From the NCBI GenBank assembly GCA_009995225.1, contig JAACPW010000008.1:1-64000 (forward strand): a stretch of 64,000 nucleotides of DNA, given 5' to 3'. Shown here one piece after another: positions 1-8,122 of the stretch (positions are counted from its first letter, which is position 1; each line of letters opens with the position of its first letter). The position numbers and the translations under genes are program-made. The notes under the pieces were generated by a model. That model did not search any database, was not told where the DNA came from, and was given only the letters and a program-made list of their open reading frames with translations. Source of the DNA: Sphingomonadales bacterium (lineage in GTDB: Bacteria; Pseudomonadota; Alphaproteobacteria; Sphingomonadales; Sphingomonadaceae).

Positions 1-479
1 TCACCTGACCCATCGACCGCTCCAAAGCACACTCTTAAGAGCACGCTTAAGAGCGCTCGCTGCCTAACCAGGCAAGGCGGCCCCCGCCGGATGGATACGT
101 GGCATTTCATCGAATGGCCAGATTGATTGGCGCAACGAATACCTTCGCATCCTGCGCCAACCCACGCTCGAGGAACTAAGCGCCTGCCGTTGCGCCTGAC
201 CATCGTGTCGTGGGTATGGCCCTGCCGATCATACTGTGATGCGATATGACTTATGCTATCAAACTTTCAGGGCAGCAGCATCCGCTGCTATTGCGCGGCC
301 GGCGTCTTCCCCTGCACAGGCTTGGACAGGCCAAACCATCGCGATCCCAATCTGGTTAGGGCAGATCATTGGCGTGACTGGAGATCCTAGAAGCCGATCG
401 ACTTGGCTTTGGCTCCGACGCCACGGCCTCTATTCGGGGCATCGGCGTCGTTTCGCACCACAACTTGTCGTTCTGAAAA
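1..479. other. unassigned region, no supported gene
   Basis: I see no convincing gene here. The only long open frame on the plus strand starts at 236 and runs into the DUF2805 gene on the other strand. Positions 32-54 hold a small repeat: CTTAAGAGC occurs at 34-42 and again at 46-54, and the first copy lies in the palindrome CTCTTAAGAG (32-41). Its role is unknown. Confidence 0.5.
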
Positions 480-692
480 TCACTTGTAGGTTTCGCGACG
501 GTCCGAGAACGTGCGAACGCGCTTGCGCCACGCCCGGTAACTGCCCGGCTTCAATGTTTGCCGCATCACTGCGCGCACTTCATCGGCGCTCAGGCCATGC
601 AAAGCTTCGATGCAGGCAAAGCTTGCTGAATCGCTCAAAGCCATTTCCACGATTTCGCTAAGGGACGCCGGGTCCAGATCATGCTTTGCCAT
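480..692 (-). CDS. DUF2805 / TIGR03643 family small protein
   Basis: A 70-residue protein that matches the compact DUF2805 (TIGR03643) family in length and pattern: an N-terminal acidic helix with IVEMALSD, then GLSADEVRAVMR, then a basic C-terminus with LKPGSYRAWRKRV. The family is widespread in proteobacteria and has no established biochemical function. The helical, basic C-terminal half would suit a nucleic-acid-binding role, but that is inference. It is the last gene of a minus-strand run and starts 35 bp after the methyltransferase gene stops. Confidence 0.75.
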   Translation of the reverse strand: MAKHDLDPASLSEIVEMALSDSASFACIEALHGLSADEVRAVMRQTLKPGSYRAWRKRVRTFSDRRETYK

Positions 693-727
693 GGGCTGTT
701 TTTTCCAAACGGTTGGAAGGTCAAGTA

Positions 728-1363
728 TCAGCGCAACGGTGCCCGGCCAGTTACAGCGACGAGGGGATCGCAGGCGGTGCCGTCGGTCAGCAATTGGGCG
801 CCAATCTCCGTGAAACCGGCGCGCTCCAGATACAGTCTGACCAGCGCTGCATGGCCACGCCTATCCAGCGACTGCCAAATCGCGACAGCCTTGGTGGGAA
901 AGCAACGGTTGGAAAAGCTGACGATGAATGGCGCGGCGGGCATCAGCACGCGGCGGACTTCGGCAAACACGACCAGCGGTTGTTGAAGATATTGTACGCC
1001 CACGCAGCAAACTGCCGCATCAAAGGTGCGATCACGGATCGGCAGCACCGGGGTTTGATTGAGGTTCTGCACAAACCACCGGGTCAGGCGTGGATTGGCT
1101 TCCAGCTCAACAGCGTTCATCCCGTGGCCGACCACGTCGGCGTAATTGCGATCGCAGGGTAGATGGCTGACCCAGCTCGACATCAGATCAAGCAGACGCC
1201 CGCCTTCAGGCAGCAATTCGCGATAAAGCTGTGTCAGGGCGGCGGTTGCGCCATCGTCGATGTGTGTGACCAGACGGGGCGGCGCGTAGAAATCCAGGTC
1301 ATCGCCCGGATCCTGCTTGGCAAAGGCCTCAGCCGGGAAATCGGGCGAGGACGGGATATTCAT
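728..1363 (-). CDS. class I SAM-dependent methyltransferase (type 11)
   Basis: A 211-residue soluble protein with a Methyltransf_11-like core. Motif I is atypical: the usual GxGxG is replaced by GGRLLDLMSSW at about residues 54-64. VELEANPRL supplies the acidic residue expected to bind the adenosine ribose, and FDAAVCCVGVQYLQQP (about 113-128) is the post-II strand, followed by EVRRVLMP. The substrate cannot be told from sequence. Its ATG overlaps the stop of the upstream substrate-binding-like gene by 4 bp, so the two are almost certainly co-transcribed and translationally coupled. Confidence 0.75.
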   Translation of the reverse strand: MNIPSSPDFPAEAFAKQDPGDDLDFYAPPRLVTHIDDGATAALTQLYRELLPEGGRLLDLMSSWVSHLPCDRNYADVVGHGMNAVELEANPRLTRWFVQNLNQTPVLPIRDRTFDAAVCCVGVQYLQQPLVVFAEVRRVLMPAAPFIVSFSNRCFPTKAVAIWQSLDRRGHAALVRLYLERAGFTEIGAQLLTDGTACDPLVAVTGRAPLR

Positions 1364-2232
1364 GCGAACATCGCTTCGAAGGTCGCCTCGTCCACCACAT
1401 CACCGCCGCGATCATGCAGATACCGCCACATCGGCCGCCACATTTCTGCATCACGAACCACCGGTTCGAGAAAGCGTGACAGCGAGGCATCGACAATTGC
1501 ATCGGATTCGGCATCCGGTGCCGCGCCGCTGGCCCGATACCACAACGCGCGCGCCGCGGCCGGGTCAGCGCACAGGCCGGGCGTCACTTTGTCCAGCGTC
1601 GCCACCAGGTTCGCGACGGTTCTGCGCAGGCCCGCCGTTGCATCCGCCGCGCCAATCAACTCCAACGCCGAGAAATTAGGGATCCCCGCTTCGGCAGTGG
1701 TAATCATCTGCGTGTCCATTCCGCGCACCTGCGCCGAAACGCCTTCGACATTGGCAAAGGCCAGCCATGCCCCATCAAAGCCATTGGCGAGGTTGTCAAC
1801 ATGGCTGAAGCCGGCGGTGTCAATTCTCACCTGATCGCCTTCCAGCAAAGCGCCTTGGCTGGCCATCCAGCCGCGCAAAATGTCGAGACACAGGCCATCG
1901 GTTGTCGGGTTGGAAACGGGGGAAGCAATCCGTATCGGAGCTCCCGCCGTGAGACGCAGCAACGCGTCACGGTGCATCAGCACGCCGCCATCGGTCGCAA
2001 AGAAGCAGCCATGCGAGGTGAGTTTCAGATCCCGCTGCTCGACAAGATGCAAGGGTTCGTTGACCACCAGATCGACAGCGCCATCTGCCAGAGCGTCAAA
2101 GCCATCATAATGGTCATCCGGAATCACAAGTTCGATGTTCCGGCCATCGGCCTGCCACAGTTCGCGCGCGGCCAGCAGCGGCAGGTGATCGGGGTTCAGA
2201 AACCATTCGAGAGCGATGCGGAGCTTTGTCAT
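1360..2232 (-). CDS. NMT1/THI5-like periplasmic-binding-fold protein without signal peptide
   Basis: A 290-residue protein of the NMT1/THI5 (SsuA/THI5) fold, beginning MTKLRIALEWFLNPDH like family members. I chose the ATG at 2232 because the longer frame starts at a TTG (2268) and adds only 12 non-conserved residues. No signal peptide or lipobox is visible, so it is probably cytosolic, unusual for an ABC solute-binding protein. Aligned from memory to yeast Thi5, His62 falls where Thi5 has the suicidal His66, but the PLP-lysine position is Asn58 and no CCCFC motif exists, so pyrimidine synthesis is unlikely. No ABC permease or ATPase lies nearby. It is coupled to the downstream methyltransferase. 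Confidence 0.65.
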   Translation of the reverse strand: MTKLRIALEWFLNPDHLPLLAARELWQADGRNIELVIPDDHYDGFDALADGAVDLVVNEPLHLVEQRDLKLTSHGCFFATDGGVLMHRDALLRLTAGAPIRIASPVSNPTTDGLCLDILRGWMASQGALLEGDQVRIDTAGFSHVDNLANGFDGAWLAFANVEGVSAQVRGMDTQMITTAEAGIPNFSALELIGAADATAGLRRTVANLVATLDKVTPGLCADPAAARALWYRASGAAPDAESDAIVDASLSRFLEPVVRDAEMWRPMWRYLHDRGGDVVDEATFEAMFA

Positions 2233-2332
2233 GGCCAAGTGGGTCGCAGCCGCGTGCCCGATAGTCAATTTCGTTTACGCGCCCGCCCGCTGAAACGGCG
2301 GTCGAGGCTTCGTCGGCGCATCCCCGTTACGG

Positions 2333-3724
2333 TCACGGTTCAATCACGGGACTGTCGCTGCTGCGATCATCGCCAACCGCCGTAAAAAGCGTGACGTAAG
2401 CCTGCGCAAGGTCCGCATCCCCATCGATCAGCGCCTCGCGTCCCGAAATGAGCTGGCGCTGCACATCAAGCACATCGAACAGCGAGGCGAGGCCTTCGCG
2501 GTAGAGCGCATTGGACTGGTCGAAGGCGGCTTCACTTTCGGTGACGGCATTCTGGAATTCTGTCGTGCGATCCTTGGCCGCGCTGATCGCAGTGAACGCG
2601 GTTTCGACTTCCGCCAGAACCTCCAGCAGTGCCTGACGATAATCGGCCAACTGCGCTTCCAGTTCGCTTTGCGCGGCGCTGACTTCGGCGCGGCGTCGGC
2701 CCCCGTCGAAAACCGGCACGCCAAGGACAGCCGACAGACCCGCCACCACAGACGAGAACAGTCCGTCCACGCTGCCATTGCCCAGCGTCAAAAGACCGGG
2801 CAGCGCCAGAGCGGGCAGCAGGTCAGCGCGCTCAATCCCCACGACAGCCGCCGCTTCGGCCACTTCAGCTTCGGCCAGCAGCAGATCAGGTCGCCTGCGC
2901 AGCAGATCGGCTGGGATACCGACGGCAGGGCCGCGGTCATAGCTTGGCACTTGGGCGCTCTGTTCGACTGCCGGGATTGGAGAGGGAGGCTCTCCTGTCA
3001 GCACCGCGAGCGCGTTCGCGGCGCGGGCGCGGGCGAGCACCAGCAGGCCGCGCTGGGCCTCGGTGCGCGCCAGGTCGGCGCGCGCGCGCCGCACATCGAG
3101 GTTGGACGATAGGCCGGCTTCAAATCGCAGGGTGACGATCCGCAGGGTTTGGCGCTGGAGGTCGGTCGATTCTTCCAGCAAGCGCAGCCGTGCAGCGGTA
3201 CGCTTGCGTTCGATATACTGGCTGGCGACGGCGGCGGCGAGTAGGCGGCGCTGATCGGCGACAAGATGGGCAGCGCCATCGGCTGCAGCGACCGCTGCGG
3301 CCCGTTCCGCCGCGAGGCGCCCGTTGATGTCGATGGTCCACACGCCGCCAAGCGAACCGCCCGCGCTGTTGTCGCTGCGGCCCGCATCATCCAGGGAACT
3401 GTCACCCGACACCTCCGCATCGATGGTCGGGAAGAAATCGGAATCTTCTGCGACGACAATTGCCCGTGCTGCTGCCAGCCGCTGGCGCGCCGCTTCCAGC
3501 GACTGGTTGCGCGCAAGGGCCTGATCCACCAGATCATCCAGCGCAGGATCACCAAACCCGCGCCACCATACATCATCGAGGCCCGGTTCGGGCCGGCCAC
3601 CCGAAAAGTAATCGGGTGAGAGGGCAATTCCCGAAGCCGGCTCGACCGTGGGGATGCGCGGCGAGGCGCAAGCAGCGACCAGCGCAAGCAATGATGCGGC
3701 AATGGCAGGTTTGGGGACAATCAT
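2333..3724 (-). CDS. RND efflux outer-membrane lipoprotein (NodT/OprM family)
   Basis: 463 residues. The signal peptide ends in the lipobox LVAAC (Cys near residue 19), so it is a lipid-anchored TolC-type channel. Two OEP repeats follow, with the family motifs LDDLVDQALARNQSLEAARQ near residue 65 and DLLRRRPDLLLAEAEV near residue 270. The protein would form the trimeric exit duct of a tripartite pump. Its start overlaps the stop of the pump gene by 4 bp. It is the third gene of the adaptor-pump-channel operon. Substrate cannot be inferred. Confidence 0.92.
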   Translation of the reverse strand: MIVPKPAIAASLLALVAACASPRIPTVEPASGIALSPDYFSGGRPEPGLDDVWWRGFGDPALDDLVDQALARNQSLEAARQRLAAARAIVVAEDSDFFPTIDAEVSGDSSLDDAGRSDNSAGGSLGGVWTIDINGRLAAERAAAVAAADGAAHLVADQRRLLAAAVASQYIERKRTAARLRLLEESTDLQRQTLRIVTLRFEAGLSSNLDVRRARADLARTEAQRGLLVLARARAANALAVLTGEPPSPIPAVEQSAQVPSYDRGPAVGIPADLLRRRPDLLLAEAEVAEAAAVVGIERADLLPALALPGLLTLGNGSVDGLFSSVVAGLSAVLGVPVFDGGRRRAEVSAAQSELEAQLADYRQALLEVLAEVETAFTAISAAKDRTTEFQNAVTESEAAFDQSNALYREGLASLFDVLDVQRQLISGREALIDGDADLAQAYVTLFTAVGDDRSSDSPVIEP

Positions 3725-6700
3725 TCAGCCGGACTGCCTGCGAGGGCGCCTGCGCCTGCGCCTGGGCCTGCAACCACGGGCGCCGTGCCGTCTTCGTCAT
3801 CACGCAGCTCCCGTTCAAGCCGGGCAAGATCGACACGGCGCCGTTTGGATAGCGGTGCGATCAGCACATACAGCGCCGGCACCAGAAACAACGTGAAGAT
3901 GGCAGCAATGCCCAGGCCGCCGAAGATTACCCAGCCGATCGCCTGGCGCGCTTCGGCCCCGGCGCCGCTCGCGACGACCAGCGGCACCGCGCCCAGCACT
4001 GTTGAAATCAGCGTCATCGCAATGGGCCGCAGCCGGATGGTCGCGGCGTCCCGGACTGCAGTAGCCACATCTGCACCTTCGTCGCGCCGCTGATCGGCAA
4101 ATTCGACCATCAGGATGCCGTTCTTGGCCATCAGCCCGATCAACATGACCAGCCCGATCTGCGAGTAGATGTTCAACGAGGTGCCCGACATGAACAAGGC
4201 AAACACCGCCGCCGCGAGCGCGAACGGAATCGACGCGAGAATGACCAGCGGACTGGCCAGGCTTTCGAATTGGGCGACAAGCACGAGGAACACGATCAGC
4301 AGCGCAAACCCGTAGGTCAGCAGCAATTCCTGAGAGCTTTCTTCCAACTGCTCCGCCTCGCCGCGCAGGATCAACTCGATGTCGTCAGCCAAGGCGGTTT
4401 CGGCCAGACGCTCGATTTCGGCCACCGCTTCGGCCAGCGGAACGCCCGGCGCAATGGCTGCCTCCACCTCGATCGCACGGCGTTGTTCGGTGCGGTCGAG
4501 TTCGGCAGCAACGCCTTCCTCGGTAAACGTGGTGAGCGAGGAGATCGGAACCAGCCCACCTGCGGTGCTGCGCACGTAGAGATTGCCAAGATCATCGGGC
4601 CGGGTGATCGCGACGGTCTTGGCCGTCAGGAAGATCGGAATAGCCTGATCGTCGACATTGAGATCGACGACCTCGGTGCCGTCCACCATCGTCTGCAAGG
4701 TCACGGCAAGCTCTTCAAGATCTACGCCCAATTCGGCAACGCGCGCACGGTCGATCGCGATCGAGATCTGCGGCTGGGTCGGCTGGTAGGAAATCTCGGG
4801 GTCGGACAGGATGGTCGATTCTGCTCCAATCGCATCAGCCAGCGCGCGGGCAGAGCGGTAGATGCCTTCGTAGTTATTGCCGGTCAGGGCAACCTGAATG
4901 CCGCCGCTGCCACCGCCACCGCCGCCCAATGTGCTGCGACCCCGTGCCGACGCGCGCGAACCTGGCAGTTCGTCGAGAGGCTTTTCCAGATCCGCCACGA
5001 TCTCTGCCTGGCTGCGGCTGCGATCCCCCCAATCGGCAAGGTTCGCGGTGACCTGGATCCGGTTGGGATCATAGCGGCCAACGATCGAAAGGGTGGACTG
5101 GATTTCACCGCTTTGCTCCAACGGGGCAAGCACCGTTTCGATTTCGTCCATCTCGCGGTCCATGAAGGCAAGGCCCACGCCGTCCGGTCCGCTGGCCCAG
5201 ACATAGAAGGTCGAACGGTCTTCGTCGGGCACCAGTTCTTCCTCGATCTGGGTGTAGGCGAGCCCGGCGCCCAACACCGCGAGAAGCGACGCGCCGACCA
5301 CCAGCCACGGCCTTGCGATGCACCGGCTCACCATCCGCTCGTAACGCCCTGCCACATGTGTGGCGTAGCCTTGCAGGCGGGGATGGGGCTCGGCGCCTTC
5401 GCCGGCCAGATCGACCTTGGCAGCCAAGGCGGGCACCAGCGAGACAGCGACGAAGGTGGACAGGATGACAGCCATGGCCAGAACGAAGCCGAATTCGCGG
5501 AACAGCCGCCCGGTTTCGGACGGAAGGAAACTGATTGGCACAAACACCGAAACAAGCACGGCCGTGGTTGCGATGACGGCGAAGTAGACCTGCCGCGTAC
5601 CCAGAACGGCCGCAGCCTTGCGGCCCAGCTTCTTTTCCTTTTGCAAGCGCTGAGCGTTTTCCAGCACCACGATGGCGTCGTCCACCACCAGCCCTGTCGC
5701 CAGCACGAGGGCTAGCAGGGTGAGAAGATTGATCGAGAAACCGAAAGCCCAGATTCCGGCCACCACGCCCACCAAAGCCACCGGAATGGCTGTGCTGGGG
5801 ATCAGCGTCGGTTTCAGATGGCCAAAGAACAGGTAGATCACGCCCATCACGACCAGCACGGTAACCACCAGTGTTACCAGCACCTCTTGCACCGATACGC
5901 TGATAAAGGTCGCATCGTCGGAAATGACCTGCAGGCTGATATTGTCGAACCTCTCATTCAGACGCGCAACAGCTTCGCGCGTTGCATCTGAAATGGCGAT
6001 GGTATTGGAATTGGCCTGACGGACCACGCCCAGCCCGATCACCGGTTCGCCATCGAGCCGCACATAACTGGTCGCATCAGCAGGCGCGAAGAAGGTTTCT
6101 GCCACGTCCCCGATGGTGACTTCGCCTTGCATCACCACAGCGGCGATGCGCTGTGGATTGTCTGCGGTTGCTTGGGCCCGAACGATCAGTTCCTGCGCGT
6201 CCGAGCGGAACGAACCCACCGGCGTATCGAACGGCGCCTGTTGCAGAGCGGTCGCTACATCGCTCATTGTCAGACGGTATCGCGCCAGCCGGGCCGGATC
6301 GACCGCCACCCGCAACTGCGTCTGGCGTGTTCCGAATGTCTCGATACTCGCGACCCCGTCAGCGGCGAGAAGTTCGGGGATGATGTCGTTTTCGACAATC
6401 CGGGTCAGTTCGGCGACATCATAGGCGTCGCTTTTCACCGCCAATGTCATGATTGCTTCGGCATCCTGATCCGCTTTGACGACCTGCACCTGTTCCGTGC
6501 GTTCGGGCAGGTCGCGGGTCACACGGCTCACCGCCTCGCGCAGATCGGATGCCGCAGTATCAAGGTCGGTTCCGGGATTGAATTCGACCCGGATGCGGCT
6601 GTTGTTTTCCTCGCTCGACGACCGGATCTGGCGCACGCCGTTGACCCGCGCAGCGGCGTTTTCGAGCAAGGATGTGACTTCGGAATCCATTGTTTTCGGT

Positions 6701-6873
6701 GCGCCGCCGGGCAAAGTGGCGCTGACGGTCACGATCGGGCGATCGACGTTCGGCAGTTCGCGAACCTCGCTGCCCAACAAGGCAGCGGCCCCGGCAATCA
6801 CGATCAGCAGGTTCAGAACCATAATCAGCAGCGGCCGCTTGACCGCAAGCAGCGGAAGGTCCGTCCGCGCCAT
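3721..6873 (-). CDS. RND efflux pump, HAE1 (AcrB/MexB-like)
   Basis: 1050 residues, the normal size for an inner-membrane RND pump with 12 membrane helices and two periplasmic porter domains. The proton relay is intact: GLVVDDAIVVLENAQR in TM4 carries the paired Asp, and GLMAKNGILMVEFAD in TM10 carries the Lys. These residues mark drug-type (HAE1) rather than metal-type pumps. The C-terminus has an extra low-complexity tail rich in Gly, Ala and Pro. It overlaps the adaptor stop by 1 bp and the channel start by 4 bp, so the three subunits are made together. No dedicated regulator is adjacent. Confidence 0.94.
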   Translation of the reverse strand: MARTDLPLLAVKRPLLIMVLNLLIVIAGAAALLGSEVRELPNVDRPIVTVSATLPGGAPKTMDSEVTSLLENAAARVNGVRQIRSSSEENNSRIRVEFNPGTDLDTAASDLREAVSRVTRDLPERTEQVQVVKADQDAEAIMTLAVKSDAYDVAELTRIVENDIIPELLAADGVASIETFGTRQTQLRVAVDPARLARYRLTMSDVATALQQAPFDTPVGSFRSDAQELIVRAQATADNPQRIAAVVMQGEVTIGDVAETFFAPADATSYVRLDGEPVIGLGVVRQANSNTIAISDATREAVARLNERFDNISLQVISDDATFISVSVQEVLVTLVVTVLVVMGVIYLFFGHLKPTLIPSTAIPVALVGVVAGIWAFGFSINLLTLLALVLATGLVVDDAIVVLENAQRLQKEKKLGRKAAAVLGTRQVYFAVIATTAVLVSVFVPISFLPSETGRLFREFGFVLAMAVILSTFVAVSLVPALAAKVDLAGEGAEPHPRLQGYATHVAGRYERMVSRCIARPWLVVGASLLAVLGAGLAYTQIEEELVPDEDRSTFYVWASGPDGVGLAFMDREMDEIETVLAPLEQSGEIQSTLSIVGRYDPNRIQVTANLADWGDRSRSQAEIVADLEKPLDELPGSRASARGRSTLGGGGGGSGGIQVALTGNNYEGIYRSARALADAIGAESTILSDPEISYQPTQPQISIAIDRARVAELGVDLEELAVTLQTMVDGTEVVDLNVDDQAIPIFLTAKTVAITRPDDLGNLYVRSTAGGLVPISSLTTFTEEGVAAELDRTEQRRAIEVEAAIAPGVPLAEAVAEIERLAETALADDIELILRGEAEQLEESSQELLLTYGFALLIVFLVLVAQFESLASPLVILASIPFALAAAVFALFMSGTSLNIYSQIGLVMLIGLMAKNGILMVEFADQRRDEGADVATAVRDAATIRLRPIAMTLISTVLGAVPLVVASGAGAEARQAIGWVIFGGLGIAAIFTLFLVPALYVLIAPLSKRRRVDLARLERELRDDEDGTAPVVAGPGAGAGALAGSPAE

Positions 6874-7940
6874 CAGCCCTTGACCTCGGCGGTGGCGGGG
6901 GCGCGCTGCGGTTGCTTTACAAGGCGTACCGATTGGCCGGGGCGAACCTTCTGGACGCCTTCGATGATGATCGGTGTGTTGGCAGCGATTGCCCCATCAA
7001 GCAGGACCGTGCCGTCGCGGCGCGATGTAATCGTTACGGGCACGCGCACGGCCTTGCCATTGCGCACGGCAAAGACCGATGAGCCTTCTCCGGTCCACAT
7101 CACCGCGGCTTCGGGCACGGCCGGGCGCACCTGTCCGCTATCGGTGAACCGCACGCTGAAGCTCATGCCGGGACGGAAGCGGTCTGCACCATTGGCGATG
7201 GCTATGCGGGCAATATAACTGCGTTGGTCCTGCTCAATCGTGCTGTTGACCGCCTCGATGCGGCTGGTGATTGTCGTTTCAGGTTCAGAAAACGGCACCA
7301 GTTCGACGCTTTGGCCGCGAGTCAGGCGGCGGAACACGGCTTCGGGCGCATTGAAGTCCACCAGCAGACGGCTGCGCTGGTCGATCTGGGCAATCAGCGT
7401 TTCGGGCGTCACGCGGTCGCCCGGGTCGATTTCCGAAAAGCTGACATGGCCGGCAAAGGGCGCCTTGATCGTGCGTTCGGCGAGCGCGACGGCGGCCTGA
7501 TCACGCTCGATTTGCGCTGCTGCCAGCGCGGTTTCGCCCGATTCAATCTGGCTATCGGAAAGCGCGCCGGTATCTTCAATCCGGCGATAGCGGTCGAGCA
7601 ATTGCTGGGCTTCCTCAACCCGTACTTCCGCCAGTTTAAGCGCCAGCTGTTCGCGCCGGGCATCCAGTTCAACCAGAATCTGTCCGGCGCGGGCAAACCC
7701 ACCGGATGTGAAGCGCACGGCTGAAACGCGGCCCGACACTTCCGCAAAGATTTGCGCCGACCGCATGGCCCGCGCGGTGCCAACCGCTTCAAGGATATTC
7801 TCGTCGGGAAGAAACTCGGCCGCTTGCGCCACAACCGCCACTTCGCGGTTCGGAGCGGGATCATTCTCGGCTGAACACGCGGCCAGCGATGCTGCAAACG
7901 CGAAGGAAAGATAAATGCGCATTGTGGAAAGGGAACTCAT
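6873..7940 (-). CDS. RND efflux periplasmic adaptor (MFP) lipoprotein
   Basis: 355 residues. The N-terminus has a short hydrophobic segment ending in the lipobox LAAC. An internal ATG at 7922 (MRIYLSFAF) would give a cleaner signal peptide and may be the real start. The rest is a standard membrane-fusion protein: a barrel-sandwich hybrid (residues about 50-75 and 160-185), a coiled-coil hairpin between them rich in E, Q and R, and a C-terminal beta barrel. It joins the RND pump to the outer-membrane channel and is the first gene of the operon. A 182-bp gap separates it from the divergent amidohydrolase gene, where the promoters must lie. Confidence 0.9.
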   Translation of the reverse strand: MSSLSTMRIYLSFAFAASLAACSAENDPAPNREVAVVAQAAEFLPDENILEAVGTARAMRSAQIFAEVSGRVSAVRFTSGGFARAGQILVELDARREQLALKLAEVRVEEAQQLLDRYRRIEDTGALSDSQIESGETALAAAQIERDQAAVALAERTIKAPFAGHVSFSEIDPGDRVTPETLIAQIDQRSRLLVDFNAPEAVFRRLTRGQSVELVPFSEPETTITSRIEAVNSTIEQDQRSYIARIAIANGADRFRPGMSFSVRFTDSGQVRPAVPEAAVMWTGEGSSVFAVRNGKAVRVPVTITSRRDGTVLLDGAIAANTPIIIEGVQKVRPGQSVRLVKQPQRAPATAEVKG

Positions 7941-8122
7941 GCCGGGGTTTTAGCGAGTGAATAGTCGCAGGCTACCTTTTGCGTTCCGGAAATTATCTGG
8001 GACGCCTTTCTTTAGCGATTAGCAGCGGGAAATAGCCGGTCCAAATCGACCAACGACGTTTCGCCCTCTAGCAATATCGTGTCGCCTCGCTAGGCTCCCG
8101 TTCCAATAGAGGGAGACACTTC

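Noticed and set aside
236..661. 141-residue plus-strand open frame at the window start
   Set aside because: It overlaps the recognisable DUF2805 gene on the other strand and has no RBS or family pattern.
1360..2232. Call as hydroxymethylpyrimidine synthase (THI5)
   Set aside because: The PLP-binding lysine and the Cys-rich motif are missing despite the aligned histidine.
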